Below the pieces are notes generated by a model, which was not told the origin of the DNA, searched no databases, and was given only the letters and a program-made list of their open reading frames with translations. Positions 1-13,655 of a stretch of 64,000 nt of DNA are shown piece after piece. The translations under genes and the position numbers were made by a program. Numbering within the stretch: the stretch's first letter is position 1; each line of letters opens with the position of its first letter. Origin of the DNA: Camarhynchus parvulus (Eukaryota > Chordata > Aves > Passeriformes > Thraupidae); contig NC_044584.1 of assembly GCF_901933205.1 (NCBI RefSeq), positions 12,875,001 through 12,939,000 on the forward strand, given 5' to 3'.

Positions 1-40
1 CCACCTACAGCACATACTTGGGTTACATTTGAACATGCTG

Positions 41-80
41 AATATATCTATATCTATATATAGATATTTAATATATTAAA
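41..80. repeat. AT-rich simple sequence
   Basis: This is a run made only of short TATA, ATCTATA and ATATT words, read directly from the sequence. It is imperfect and has no longer unit. It is probably a decayed dinucleotide microsatellite with no implied function. Confidence 0.6.
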
Positions 81-1293
81 CAAGCCTATAAAGAAACAAG
101 TGCTTTCAAGCAAGTTTTATTTGCAAATTAGTGCTGGGAAATCTGGATATAGGAACACTAAGTGAATAGTCTGTTCCCACTAAGTGTACAGCAAAGACAG
201 CAAAGAAAGAGGTCTGATATTTTGATCACAAAACCACAAACCCATCCATCTGTTCTCATAGGACACCATCACTTACTCATCTGAATTTGGCTATTATTGC
301 TAAGGAAGAGGAACTCTGAACTTTGAATGCTTCTGGCTGAACTCAAACCTAACCCCCCATTAAAGAGCAGTGGAAAACACTGAGACAGTTTGTTCCTTAA
401 AATCCTTTCCTAATACATGCTTATATCTGAATTATCCTACTTTTCATTTCATTCAGCAGCTCTCACAGATACTACCTGTTGGTGGATTTATGATAATCCC
501 ATGCATTATTAACAAGTGTTTCGTGATCAAGTCCTGTGCTGTTTGGAATAACGCAGCGGGGTGTGTTGGAGCAGCCATGTCTTAGGAGCTGTGGATCTTT
601 CCATGTCACATTGTTTATTCCAGTGATATTGGACAAGTGGTACACAGATATTATCTGCATTTAGTTAACATGATCACTGTGTATTTCAATAGCACAGTGA
701 CACTCAATCCATTCACATAAGGAGCACATATGGAAGTAGCAGGAGTCCTGTACGCTTTGCACCCTGTTACTCACTCATCATAAGCAAGTGCACAGAAAGT
801 GCATCCTACAGATTCCTTAAAAATTGAGCAGACCTTCATCTTTATCTCTGTCATCATGCCTTCTTGCTTTGTGTCCTGGTGGTTTATATCAGTAAGTTTC
901 TTTGTGCATTTTTGCCCCATTGTGGAATATTTCCTTAATGGCTGTGAGATACTCCTTAGCAAATAACTGCAGTTATACTTTTAAAGGGCAAGGAAATTAT
1001 TTTTCTCACTAAAAACATGGAGCTGAAGGTAATTTATCAGCCCATGTAAATCAGTCAAGCTTCATTGAACTCAGAGAAATTGCATCAAATTGGCCAAGCT
1101 GAGAACCAGACCCTTAATTGCTCTCTCAGTAATAGACTTTGACCCTCTACCTTAAAATATGGTCACCAGGCCGTTTTTAAACCCCAGCTTTTCATAAACA
1201 ACTGGGATTTCACTCAGAGGAACTCAGATATTAAGTGAAAAATAAAATGTGTATTGGGGATTCTCACTGTACACTTTAAGCATTTAATGCCAC

Positions 1294-1323
1294 ATTTAGA
1301 CTATTCATATTTAGACTATTCAT
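1294..1323. repeat. Perfect 15-bp tandem duplication
   Basis: The 15-mer ATTTAGACTATTCAT occurs twice head to tail (1294-1308 and 1309-1323) with no mismatch. Lack of divergence suggests a recent replication-slippage duplication. It may be polymorphic in length. Confidence 0.9.
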
Positions 1324-4300
1324 TCTTACTTAGTTGAAAATATTTTTGTTTTACCAGCATAGTTTCATCAAGGCTTCTTCTTTAACCTTATTATTTCTAA
1401 TTGAAAGCAACAGTAACAGCCTTGGTGTGCAAGATTTAAAATACCTGTTTACAAAGAAACAAATGCTTTAGTCTGAAATTTAAAATAAATTATCATGGTC
1501 CTGATTGCTTTTCAGAAATAAATGTCTCCTTGTATTCCTAAAGGAAATGCCCAATGCAGAAAATGTAGGTAGCTGGCAGTGGACAGAAGACTAACTAGCC
1601 CCTAAGTAGGATTATATTTTAGATTTTTTCAAGATCTAAAAGCTGTAATGGAATCAGATCAGCTTCCAAAACACCAAGCTGGTTTGATTTCATCAAATTA
1701 GAGATTACAGAGTGTTCCAGTGTTCCAGACATCATCTGTGTGGGACACGTGTGTGGGAAATGGTGTAGGCACCATCCCCTCTGCGCTGCCAGGATCCTTG
1801 CTCCCTCCCTGAGCCAGGACCAGGTCCCTGAGCTCCCACACCACCCTCATGGTAATTCACTCCCAGCTTCCTTTCTCAAGTCACCAACTGGTTTTCTCTG
1901 AGATGACACTCCAGCACTGCTGCTACAGTATTTTTCTCTATCCTCCACCAAACAGGCACTGTGGGCACTGATCCTGCCCTGCTCTGTTCAGTCCTCCATG
2001 GACAAACTCTCAGGAATAGCCCTTGTGCCCTCGTGTGCCCGCACAGCGCAGTGGACAGTAATACACACCTGGCAGCATTCAACAAGAGCACAATCTTAAG
2101 AGTTTTTTAGGCACTTTGAATGCAAAAGGCATATTAAACAGTAATTATGTCCCCAGGTCTTAAGGGAACTTGCACAGCAAGCCCTTGATCTGCCTCTGCT
2201 GAGTAAATGAGGTCTGAGGACTGATCCCTGGAGCCGGGCTGGCAGCACCAGCAGCTCCGGTTACGCTGTGGTGAGAGGAGCGGGCAGAGAAAACAATCTG
2301 GGGTGGAATGGCCTCTGAACCAGGCAGCAACGTGATTGCCAGGAAATGGAGCAATCATGGACTAATGCCTTGACTGTTTTCAAGTGCTATCCAGGGTAGA
2401 TAGTGTTAGTTTAACCCAATGCTTACTGGTGCTGAGCATGGGGATGTAATTCAGCAGCAGTGATCCCAATGCCGAAACAGCTTGTAAAGGATCAGAGATG
2501 TGACACATCTCCTAGAACCACGACTTACACTAATTTAGGGCACATCAGCCACAAGCTTCTACTGTGCCCATGAAAGCAGTTACTCACTCTTCCAAGAGTG
2601 GTGTGCACTAAAAACTGATTAGTGGCATGACGCATTTTGAACCAAAGTCGTCACTGATGTTATGGAGGAGCACAGGACAGCTGTTTCTTTTGCAAGTTAT
2701 AAACATGATTTGTCTCTTTTTCAGTTTGGTACGGCAAAAAATAAAACTATAAAAAAATGATTTCAAATTTGCCTCCTAAATTCAAATAACATTTCTAAGA
2801 AAGGATAATTCATGTTTTAGAGAAAAGAAACTGGACTTCAGCAGGGCAAACCAAATTTTCTGCATTTGCAATTACTCTGTAAGATGGACAAGTCAGGACC
2901 TGTTAGAAATGTAGAGTGGATAAGAACTGCAGGTCATCCCGAAAGCAGCTATTGGGCTGCAGGGAGTTTACATGGACAATTCCTCAAGAACCTGTGTGAA
3001 GGCTGATTTTATTTGATCTTCTCATTACAACAATATAAAATATTCTAGGGGTGCTAATTGAATCTGCAGATGACAAAAGGTGAGAAATAGATGCCATATG
3101 GGAGAGAGCAGTATCATGCAAGGAGCGTGATCTTCGGGATTGAAATTACAAAAATCAGACAGATTCTGCCAGTATTAAATAGAATGCCAGTACCTGCAGA
3201 CTTACATAAAGTTCTGCTGAAATCTAGGGGCTATTAATGACATCTGATGCATTCATGCTGTGGCCCAAGGCACAAAAAGGCTTCTTGGTTCCTTCTGACG
3301 CAGCTCTGGTCATCTGGTCCTGAGCAAGCCAGATACAGCAATATAAAGTGCAGCACTGAGGGAAGGACTATGAGAGAGGTCAAGGAAAATAAAAATCTCT
3401 TTTACAGAATAAGATTTAAGAGGAGCTGGTGTGGCACCCCAAGCAAGAGACCAGGCTGCTTTTGGCATAGGTGTGTTGGAAGGAAACCTCAAGCAGAAGT
3501 GTTGTTTGGGCTAATGAACAAAACTGGTGCAAGTACAGATGGTACAGGCTGGCTTTGCATATACAGAGGTTGCAAATAATAAATTTCTAATCATTAAAGG
3601 AGTGAGCTGCCAAAACAATTTATCTATCAGAGTAAGGAATGCAATTGGCCTCAAAGCAAAGGTGAACCATTTATCCTGTAGTTGCCCTAGAAACTAAACA
3701 AAAGAATTTGATAATCCAGAAAGTCCTGTCCAATCTTATTTTCATTTTCCTGCCATGGCAATGCAGTGATGAGAAAGATGGTTTCATTTCAATGCCACAG
3801 AGTATTTGTGATATATAAATGTCCAAGTTCATGTCTAAGGATTTGGTCACAGGAAAGAAAATGTGAAACACCTCCAGTTAAAAGCTGCAGCTCTCTTATA
3901 GATACACTTGGATTGATACAAGGATATTTAACCAAAACTGAGCTGAACAGCAGCAACTTGTTGTCAGGACAAATTAAACAGTGACAAAGATCTTCTAGTT
4001 TATGTATCAGCTGTATACATGTTTCTTACTCACTATATAATTGCTAAAAGCTAAAATAGCCCAATGTGAAACAGAAGCTGTCAGGTGGTTTATGCCCAAA
4101 ATTCAAATCAACCTTGAATTTTGTACAGAATGTCCTCCACATTTAAACTCTATGTATTTTAAGTTCATAGCCTGCTTGTTGAGGGAGAACATCAATTGGC
4201 AATAGACACTGCTTGTATTTTTTATTCTGCTACTCCAATAGCTGCAGAAGGTACCTTGATTAACTATAAAAAACAAGCCTGACATCATCAGTGTAAACAG

Positions 4301-5804
4301 GAAAGCAAAGAGGAATTACATGCATTTCTAAACAGCATCTGACACCACAAATTCTGTGTATGGGAAGAAACCCCAAGGGATGTCTGTGGCACAAAGATCT
4401 TGAATCAGTACTGACGACACAAGCCGTGGGACTAGAAGGAGTTGTGGTCCACTGACGTTGTGAGCCAGTTCTGCACAAAACCAGACAGAATTATACACCA
4501 GTGCCACACTAATACACAGTCAGTGCTGGGTTAGGGCGAGCTGATACTCAGAGGGACCTCTGAAGATGTGGGATTTTGAACTTGAGCCTCAGATGGTGAG
4601 GGAGATGTGCCCACCATATTCAAGAAAATTGAACATAGCAGGCACATTTCCCTCACTTTCCATTCTTAATTTGAAATGTCTAGTCCAAGTTACCATCCAC
4701 AGATCTACTTGTCTGGTTGGGAAAAAATACTGTTTTGAAATATTGCTCAATCATTGTCCACAATAGAAGTATCATTGGTGACTTGCCAGGCAAACCAGTC
4801 CCTTTTTCTACTGCAAATGTTTCTTAGGAAAGGTGATACAAACAGACTTCCATTTTACCTTCTTTATGCTGAAAAAGCAGTTTTCTGTACCTGCTTTGGG
4901 AGCTTTGGGAAGGTATGGATTCAGTTAAGCTGTTAGTGAGAAGCAGGAACAAATTCCTGCTGTCCCTACAGCAAGGAGTCCTAGGTGTGGGCAGAGTCAG
5001 ATTGCAAATAAAATTTCTAGCATAGAATTTTTTATGTTGTGTTTGAAACAGCAATATTATTTCCTCTCTTGCCTCAAACTTGCTGAGGAAACAGTAAGAA
5101 AAACAGAGAGAATGAAAAAAACCCACCAACTCCCTAAAGTTTTAACAAGGGAAAGCCATCCTTGACAGATAAATTTGGGGACAATCTAAATGAAGAACAA
5201 AGGTACCTAGAGCAGACATTTAGGCACATTTTTAGCAATTAAAGCTAAAGGAAAGACCAGAAAATAAAAACAGCAGAAATGAGCATTTTTCAAATGGAAA
5301 TATTTATCACCCATATTCTGAGACAAATTAAGAGACACTTGTTTTCTACTTCATTGCAATGCTGAGTTAATCAACTGTACCTAAGCCACCTTCAGCAATT
5401 CAGAGTGCACAGATCCCTGGGAACAAGGGACACTTGTTCTCCCTCCTCTTGCAACTGTGCACTGTAAATAGGAAATGCAGATTCAGAGGGAAATCATGGC
5501 AGTGACTAAATGTGTAAGTTCCACACTTTGCAGTATAGAGCTGTTGATGTAAATGGTGTTGAGAGCAATGCTGGATTTCCTATCCAAAAGGCTCAGTGCA
5601 GGTGTCCATGTCTGAAGTTAAACCTGAACAGGTTCTGCATTGCCTGTTCACAGTGTAAGGTTGAGAAAATTCACTGAACAAGCCAGCATCAAGAATAACA
5701 AGGATGAGGAAGCATTAACATTCCTAATAATCCAATTTACAGCCATTTTAAAGCCATTTTTTGTTAACAGAGCAATCCAAAGGGCCTTTAATGTAAACAA
5801 GGCC

Positions 5805-5950
5805 CTGTATCTCAGACACTATTTCAGCTCATGCATCTGTACAACAATAAATACTTAATTACCTCCAGGGTTGTTTTGGGCCCTAATGAATAATGTGAGT
5901 AAAGTGCTCTGAGATCCCTTGGATGAAAGATAGCACAGAAGAGCAAAGTA
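5805..5950 (+). mobile_element. MIR SINE (amniote MIR type), 3' two thirds
   Basis: Diagnostic MIR landmarks appear in order: a degenerate 'CTCAG...TTTC...CATCTGTA' core block near 5810-5841, 'ACAATAAATACTTAATTACCTC', then 'AGGGTTGTT' at about 5867-5875, an 'AATGAATAATGTGAGTAAAG' block, and the tail 'GCTCTGAGATCC' followed by a decayed 'GATGAAAGGCGCTATA'-like end that runs to 'GCAAAGTA'. This is the core and LINE-like tail of the tRNA-derived MIR family active in early amniotes. The tRNA-related 5' end is not recognisable. The element is non-autonomous and long dead. Preservation of the tail in bird DNA is better than usual. Confidence 0.8.
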
Positions 5951-6649
5951 CAAAATATGTTGTGTGAAACATAATGTTTTAGAAACCAAAATAAAGCAAA
6001 ACCAAGGCTACCAAACCAGCCATGACTTCCTTGCCAGGTTCATATCCTGCTGCCTCCTGTGTTCCCCTGTTAACTCAGACTTCCATGTCTAGCACAGCTG
6101 GACATTGTCACCTTAGGGGCCAGAGCAGCAGAGGTGTGGCCAGGCCTGCAAACCTTGCAGGGAATTCTCCCCTCAGCACTGCACAAAGCTTTGGGGCTGC
6201 TGCTCTGCACGTTCCCCCAAACTGCACCCAGTCTGCAAGAGAAAGAGCCCCTGGGTGCCCCTGCCTTGGCCCTCCTGCTGCCCTCAGAGGAGGAGGGATG
6301 TGCTCTCCCTCCACTGGAATCTCTAGGAGGGGCAGTGCTCTCCCTAACCTCTAGCTAGGGCAGAAAGTCTCCCTTTCATATCCAAGTATGTTTTGCTTCC
6401 CCATCCCTCAGCTCGTTTGCAGCTGTTTTCACATTTTGAATTAGTAACTATTTTTGTGACCTCTTTTCTGATAAATGTAGCAACCTTAAGATATTTTCCA
6501 AACATTCTTAAAAGGTGATTTAATTTTAAGAAACAAACTATATCGCAGTAACACAGGAAGACAGACAATTCTGGATCACTCAGGCCAGCATGGCAATCTA
6601 TCTAGAAATCCACACATAAAAAAATTGCAGTCCTTAGAAGACTGAGTAG

Positions 6650-6722
6650 TAAATAAAAAAAAAAAGCAGCCAAACAAAAAATGCAAAACCAACAAAAAAA
6701 ATCCCCCACCTTTTTTTTTTTC
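6650..6722. repeat. A-rich then T-rich low-complexity patch
   Basis: Poly-A runs broken by a few C and G bases are followed by a short CCCCCACC and then a run of ten or more T. The A and T runs could pair as an imperfect hairpin. There is no adjoining retroelement body that would make this a poly-A tail. Confidence 0.65.
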
Positions 6723-8639
6723 ATTTTAATTACTGTACCTATCTTATAGTGTTATGTGTATAAAAAGCAGTCCCAGTTATAAATGATCCCTATCAGCTCC
6801 TGTTACAAAGAACATCACTGTGATTCAGCAGGGGTGAAGGGAACAGGGAGTACCAGGCAAGAGGCTGTGAGAGAGGTTTTACATCACCCTGCCAAGGTCA
6901 GCCCCACCGGGTGCTGCTGGGGCAGGGCTGAGGCCATGTCTACATGGGGAAAGATAAGCAGGAAAGCAAACCAGGATTAATTAAAGAGTGTAATTTTAAA
7001 GTATCTTCAATATAGCCTGGAGTTCACATGGACACTTTAATTCAGAAATAAAGCTTTAGTTTAAGTGAAGTGAAATGAAATTTACTTAATTTGTTTCTGT
7101 TTAGAATATCATAGAAAGGGATACTTAAAATAAATGTATGAATATTGCAGTAAATTCATTTGGCTTACTTGTGCTCATGTGCCCCTGTCTAGACATGGTT
7201 TTAACTTACATCCCTGTAGTAAACTTGTGGAAAAAACATTTTTTAAATCTTTCTGTGTATTTCTTTACCTTTGAATAACAGCAGGAAAAGATAGAAGTAC
7301 AGTCATGTTCAATGACCATTGGGGAGGCCAGATTTTTAACAGAGGACTGTAATTTTGAAGGTGAAATTCTCTGTTGCCAACTGTATTAAAGGAAATCAAC
7401 ATTTTTACTCTTCAACTAAGTGTGGATTTAACTAACCAGAAAAAAACCAAAGCTGCCCAGATGGTAACACCTGAGTCATGGAAAAAGGCAGCTTGTGAGC
7501 CCCCTCTGTATATCAGAATAACTGCAGCACTTCTGCTACACAAGGTGCTCTTTTGTGAGAACAGACAGAGCTCTCCAGCCATCAACAGGACTGCACATCA
7601 TGAGATAAGGTTGTGTTAAAGGTTTCATGCTGGGCTGCTGCCTAACTTGTATGGGCTTGGCCACTTAATAGTTTGTGACTCTTTTTGTAAGGCAAATCTG
7701 CTTTCTTGCCAATAAGTATTTATTTGTGGTGGTATAAAATAAGGCAGGAGCACGGAAGGGTGAAGGGTGAGAAGGGTGGAGGAGCAGGACTTGCCCTGGA
7801 GCAAAGGCTGCTGCCAGACTGATGATGCCACACATTTAAGACCAACCTCAGCCAGACACACCTTCTGGAAGCTGACACAATACAGAGAAACTTTCTGAAG
7901 CCATTCCTGAGTTTTGAAGAGACTGTTTCACAATGCAGAGCAGGTGCAGCATACTTTCAGAAGCAATGCTGTTAGCCTTAAAAGATGAAGCATTCTTAAG
8001 TTTTTTTTCCTATGGGCTGAGTGTGAAAGCTTTTCTCTTGCCAGCAGTCTGATCCCATGCTTAGTGAGGTTCACTGGGCAGTTCATATATTCATAGTGAA
8101 TGATCCTTTATAAAGAAAAAGTCTTATGCTCTCATTTACATAGATTTGAATGAGAAATAAATGTATTGTGAAGTTAATGCAGAACTCTGAACAATTGTGT
8201 GGAATATAGTTTCTTTTCTTTTATTAAGACAAAATGTTTAAGACATGTGGTGCTAGGGGACTGAATCTTAATGTAATATACTGTATGTCAGCTAGACAAC
8301 CAAAGAGAAAAATGGAAGGGAAGGAATAAAGAGAGGGATCCTTGTTTCCACAAGGAAGGTCATTATGTATGATCAATGTCCATTTGGATAACTCACAGAT
8401 GCCCCAGTGCTCGTATGAATTCATCTGAGTGGTTTAAAAAACAGTTGGAAATCAATACCTGAACACTCTGTTAAGTGCTTAAGTGGATGTAAGGAGTGTG
8501 CACACTGTTCTCAAGCATTTGACATGGTAAACATGCAAAAAAATTCTTCACTAATGTCACTAGGAAGTGGTGGACAGTAATTTCACATATGGTTTCTTTT
8601 GGTTAGTGAGTGGAAATGATTAAACCTGTAAAATCTGAG

Positions 8640-8720
8640 ATGAAGAAATGGCACAGGAATACATCACCTGCTACAGAGGGTGTTAAATTATTGAGCAGGG
8701 AAGTTGTCAGAGAGGTTTTG
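8640..8720 (+). mobile_element. Possible very old CR1 3' region fragment
   Basis: The words 'CAGAGGGTGTT' and 'CAGAGAGGTTTTGTG', spaced about 40 bases apart, resemble the 'GAGGGTGGTGAG...CAGAGAGGTTGTGGA' segment just upstream of the 3' UTR in CR1 LINEs. Similarity is weak, neither end can be fixed and the CR1 3' terminus is absent. It may be chance; a profile search would decide. Confidence 0.25.
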
Positions 8721-11000
8721 TGTTAACTGCAAGGGAGCCATGCTATTACTGTTTTGTGGAAGTTTTCGAGTAAAACTGCTCTGTGTATTTATTTACCTTA
8801 GGCTATTTCTGTCAGTTACCACAACTGCAGTGACATGAATTTTCTTTTCATAAGAAAACAAAGCAAACTCACAACATGGCAATTTTTGGCAAGCTTAACC
8901 AACTACAAGAGAAGCTTTTCTTGTCACATTTCCAGGTTTTTCCATAGCCTTATCTGTATAGTAGATGATAACAGCGTGTGCCACATACAGCTGCATCATA
9001 CAAAGATACATACAAGAGGAATTGTATGCTGAAAATTTTCACTGGAAAGCTCCTTCTATTCAGTTAGGCTATGACAAAGAAGCTGTTTGCATTTTCAGCT
9101 TCACAAAGTATAATATCTGTAGAGATGTGAACTAAATTTATAGTGTGGATCATTACCTGTAACATACCTCATAGGCATCATTGATTCTTGTTGCAGCAAG
9201 ACTCTCTTTAACTCTATTTGTTACATTGTAAACGTTAAATAAATTGGAATGGAATGCCCAAATGATTTTTTTGGTAACAGAAAAATAAATATGTTTGCCA
9301 GTCAGTGCACAGGCTCTTGAGTTTAGCTTGGCTGTATTACTCCTTGAAGAAGTGTGTGTCAAATGATGAAGAAGAATTTTCTCTTGCAGTTGTAATTCAG
9401 ATATGCATGTGGATGAAGGCAAGGCATTCACTGCCCATCACATAGCCCTGCATAGTGAAATTGTTGTGGCATTTCAAGTGCTGCTGGTGAAGGGGTCCTG
9501 AGTGCAGGTTCTAGTGGGTGTTGTGGTGGCTACTTGTAAGGCACAGAAAAAGGAGAAAAAAATAAAAATCCTAAACCTTATACTCCCAGAAAAACTCACA
9601 GCCATAGTATTATAAACATTTCCAAAACATAAATTCAACATCATCTTTTTAGGATGACTGTTTCATTCCACATAAACAAAACTGAAGAAGTCTCATCTGT
9701 CATACCAGAAGGAGCTGATTCCCTGCAAAGTTAACTGAGGGGGCTTGAGGGCTCTGGACATTAGGCACACGAAAGTCAACTTGTGCAGGCATTTACTGTA
9801 TAAAAATTAACTGACAAAGTGATGCAAAGGATTCCCAAGGGCACAGAAGGGCTGTCAGCACTGGGCTGTATATCATGAGCACTTCCATATTTCAGTATGA
9901 AGCTGTATCATATTTCTCTCCTCCATTTTTTGTAGGCTATTGTAGATGGTCCCTAGAGGTGTCAAACAGCTCCACTCCACTGCCAGCTTCCATGTATATA
10001 GTATGCCACTTCTGCCACATGATTAATGTTCAAATTCCTAAAAGTAAATGCATTTCTCTGCTTCAAATTCTATAGCAGGAGATAATATTTTAAAGGATGG
10101 CAGTCCTAGTTGTTTGCAGTTACTAAATGCACTTGATCTTTATTTTTAAGGAAGGATTGAAATTTAATAATGGTGCATAGTGGGAACTGAGAGATTTATT
10201 TACTTTGTTAGAAATTATTTATGAAAGTCTTGTTATGGGAGAGAAACTGACTGCAGCTGAAGGTGAATTATTGTTCATAGTTTAACCACATAACATCTTA
10301 AGCACATGTTAAAATATAAATGACAGCTTTAAGGTTGTGATGGAAGGAACCATAGTTGAGGTTGTCAAATCAGCTGGGAACATTCTCTCCTGAAGCTCAG
10401 ACTAAAGCAAAACTTTCCTTTAGCACTAATTCAATGACTGCTCTTCCTATTCTCCATCTGTTATAACATGGAAAACTTCTAGGTTTCTAAGCAGGACTTT
10501 AGGATAGATACATTTAAATGAAATATTTCAGAAGAATTCTAGATCCATGGTTGCTGGAGCAAGCCAGAACTTGGGGAATGCTGAAATTCAGACCTGAGGA
10601 GATTATTTCTTGGGCTAGCTGCTATACACCTTGAAGAGTAAAGACAGTTCTGTTACCATTTCTTGTAACTGAATACTGAAACAGGAGAAACTCATAAAAC
10701 TGGCATGCACACAAAAAGAGCCCAGTGTCAAAGGCAGCAGGTATCTAAGAACATCCCAAGCCTGGCAGTCTGTAGCTCTGGGAAGTGAGCACTGGTGTTG
10801 CCAGTGAGGTGAGGTGACAGAGGAGTCTCCCAGAGCCAGAGCAGATCCCAGTGGGACAGCTGTGGGCTGTTATGCAACAGGAGAAGAGGAGAGTGGTGCA
10901 ATGCAGACACTGCTGAGCAAGGCATTAATCTGGGAACTTACAGTCCCGGGGATTTCACTTGTTTCCTGGCATTTGCTGATAGAAGTTCATGTTGCTTCCT

Positions 11001-11032
11001 GATTAATTAAGGTCTTAAATAATTAATTAACT
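11001..11032. promoter_or_regulatory. Paired TTAATTAA homeodomain-type sites
   Basis: Two TTAATTAA-containing words (GATTAATTAAGG and AATAATTAATTAAC) lie about 20 bp apart. Each core is palindromic and is the preferred dimer site of paired- and LIM-class homeodomains. The surrounding DNA is AT-rich, so chance occurrence is possible. No function can be assigned from sequence alone. Confidence 0.25.
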
Positions 11033-13560
11033 TTCCATGTAATTATTATTACCTTATAGTAGTATCTCATCTATGCTTTTGAGTGAGAACAGGTATGACA
11101 GAAAGCCCAGGAATCTTCATTCTTGCCATTTCCAGCTGAAAACAGCAGTGCTCATCCTCCTGATGAGCACACAGCAATCAGGCTGTGAGAGCAGCTTGGT
11201 GCCATCCATTATCACCCTTGGAAGGAATGTTCCCACTGCCTTTTCCTTCCTTTCCATGGGAAATGGGAGCTCACTGCAACACAGTGTTTCCTAGCAATGT
11301 GCCAGGTAAAGCAAGGCTCCACATAGCCTGTGAGCCTTTGTTCCTCCTCTTTTACCTACAGAGGTTCTTTTCAGTGCTGAAGGCCAGCAGAAAGGCAGAG
11401 ATGGGCAAAACTGTTGTTGCCATTATTGTTCAATGACTGGGAAAGGACAGCAGAGGGAGTTTTGTCATCTTTAAGTGTATTCGTGCTATCTGTCCTTCTG
11501 CTGATATGTGTTTTAGGTTAGCTGCTTGTAAGGGTGAAGAATTTGTTAACTGAACATTTTTTCCAAGGAATATAAGTATTGAGAGATCTAGGTACTAGAC
11601 CATAGAAAGAAAAAAAAAATCCAGAGGAGCCTCTGTAATATATGTAAAGTTTGTAAGTCAAGAGCACAGACTGTGTTTTGAATAATGCATTTTGTATAGA
11701 AAGTGCTCTAAATAACTCAGCAGAGAACATAGTGTGTAAGTAAGACAATTAAGCAATTTTACCAATTAAGCTATGGTCTACCTAAAGATGAGACTCATTA
11801 TTTACAGCTGAGATTGAACACTGGTAATATTTCTGAAACAGCAAGTTTAAAGGGGACTGGAAGAAACCTACTTCCTTTAGTGCATGTAAAAAGTAGATCA
11901 GCCTTGGTTATGAAATAAACAATAGGCCAAAATAGTCTAACCTAGATAAATACAATGTGTTCACATCCAAGGATCCTTCTGTGCAAGTGGCCTAATTGCA
12001 TTTTATGAATCCCAGGGAAATCAAATGGGAGCTGCACTCAGCCTCTTTGAAAGTTGTATCATTTTTATTTAGGGTGCCTAAGAGGATATTTCTACACTAT
12101 GAAGAGAGCTTCAGGATTGGCATCTGGAGGGAGTGGGGCCAGGCCAACCAATAGCAACAGAGCTGGGACAGGACTTCAGAAAGAGACTATTTCTGTCCTC
12201 TTGTGACTGCAAAGGTGTGATTTGGAAATCAAAGATATCTTCTACTTTTATTGCTAAACATAGACCCAGCAGAAAAGAAAGCTTAGAGAGATGGAGTCTC
12301 AGGTATTTATTAACTCAAGTGATAATCAGAGGGGTAAACATGCTCTGGCAGAATTTAGCCAAAGGACAAGGGAATGGCAAGACAGAACTCTGGAATTCTT
12401 GATGACACAGAGAGAGTGGGGCTCTGCCTCTTGTAACTTCAGATGGAGAAGAAACAGTGCTGAAGACAAGTCAGGAAGAAAGCCTGAGATTTTTTATCAG
12501 TCAGTACTAAGTATCTACTGAGGTTTAAAAACATAACTTGATATTTAAGTGTCCTGTAACTATCATATGACTGCACATATCTGGGCACATGAATATCCCA
12601 CACCACTGCTATTGACATGTCTTTAAATAGAGAAGATGGAGCATTGAACAGTTCATATAAAACCTAAAATTATGAAATCAAATAATGAACTCTCACTTTT
12701 CCAAATATATTCTTTATAATTTGCTGGACTTCTTCCCTTTCCTATTTTGCTTTCTTGTCAAAGCTAACTCAGTTTTGGACATCTTTGGATTTTGATGCAA
12801 AACTCTCTTAAAGAAAAAAAAAATTCCAACCAAGTTCATAACCAGGATTCCAGGAAGGCAGATGAAATTCAGCAAATACTGAGATGTAGAGAGATGTACA
12901 GTTTCAGAAAATGTAAAGTCTATGCCCAGACTACCTGTCATGGTTTACACAGTGGTAAAAACTAGAAATAAACTAGTGAAAACAAACCAGTTGGAAATGC
13001 TTGAGAACACCTGCCCTGGGAATCTTCCTGAGCTATAATTATTGCTTTGAGATTGATTAACTTGAATTAGAGTCCCAGATATAGGAGTCCTTATTTTCTT
13101 ATTGATCTTTTGTCCTATTCTACCAGTCCAGGAAAATCTATGTAACCAAAAGGAGAAAGATTGTTTCTGCTGAGAAATTATTGCTTCTTTCTTGCCGTGG
13201 CTGTGGAGGAATATAGGGAAGGAGAAAAGGCATCTCCACACTGTCCCTGTAGCCTATGGATTACAGACTGCCTCTCAAAGGCAGAAAATTCAAGTTATAA
13301 TTACTGCCAGGTTGCCAAGACACTGGAGGGTTTTACTGGCAGTAGCAAACGTCTGTTTGCATGATCCTAAATTTCAGTGGAATTAAGAAAATAATATTCT
13401 CAATATCAGAAGAGGGCTGAGTCCCTCTTTCACTCAGATCCTTGTTTTATAGAGTATTTTGGTAAATATTTACTATTAATTTGTTACTAGCTACCTTGCA
13501 AAAACATATCTCTCTGTTAAAGAGGAGTACAGGAATCTTTTGTACAGCAAATACCTTATC

Positions 13561-13655
13561 ACAAAATCATGGAATGGTTTGGGCTGGGACCCTCCAAGTT
13601 GCAAGTGCCCTGCTGTGAGGGATCTTTCATTCTTGGTGGAGGGACACGGGTGAAA
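13561..13655 (-). mobile_element. CR1 LINE, 5'-truncated 3' tail
   Basis: The left end begins 'AAAATCATGGAATGGTTTGG', which is the reverse complement of the CR1 3' terminus, followed by 'GGCTGGGACCCTCCAAG' and 'TGCCCTGCTGTGAGGGAT', matching the next part of the CR1 3' UTR. Only about 95 bp remain, the usual outcome of target-primed reverse transcription that stops early. There is no coding capacity. The right boundary is approximate. Confidence 0.8.

Larger units (their letters stand above)
1..5804. other. Gene-free stretch, no recognised repeat family
   Basis: I see no exon, RNA gene or interspersed repeat that I can name. The longest open frames (110 codons at 3247-3579 on +, 101 codons at 4824-5129 on -) have no recognisable domain and a composition typical of chance frames. 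An AT-rich simple stretch lies near the left edge (41-80) and a perfect 15-bp tandem duplication at 1294-1323. The DNA around 2880-3600 has the feel of decayed retroelement sequence, but I could not match it to a family. Intergenic or intronic DNA is the best reading. Confidence 0.6.
5951..13560. other. Gene-free stretch
   Basis: No gene or named repeat is apparent. A GC-rich, CpG-poor islet at about 6030-6355 produces a 110-codon open frame on + and overlapping frames on -, which I read as a composition effect. An A-rich then T-rich low-complexity patch spans about 6650-6722. Two places (8640-8720 on + and 11001-11032) are treated separately. Everything else is unremarkable AT-leaning unique DNA. 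Confidence 0.6.

Noticed and set aside
2880..3600. Region resembling decayed retroelement coding DNA
   Set aside because: I could not match any reverse transcriptase, gag or LTR landmark, so no family can be named.
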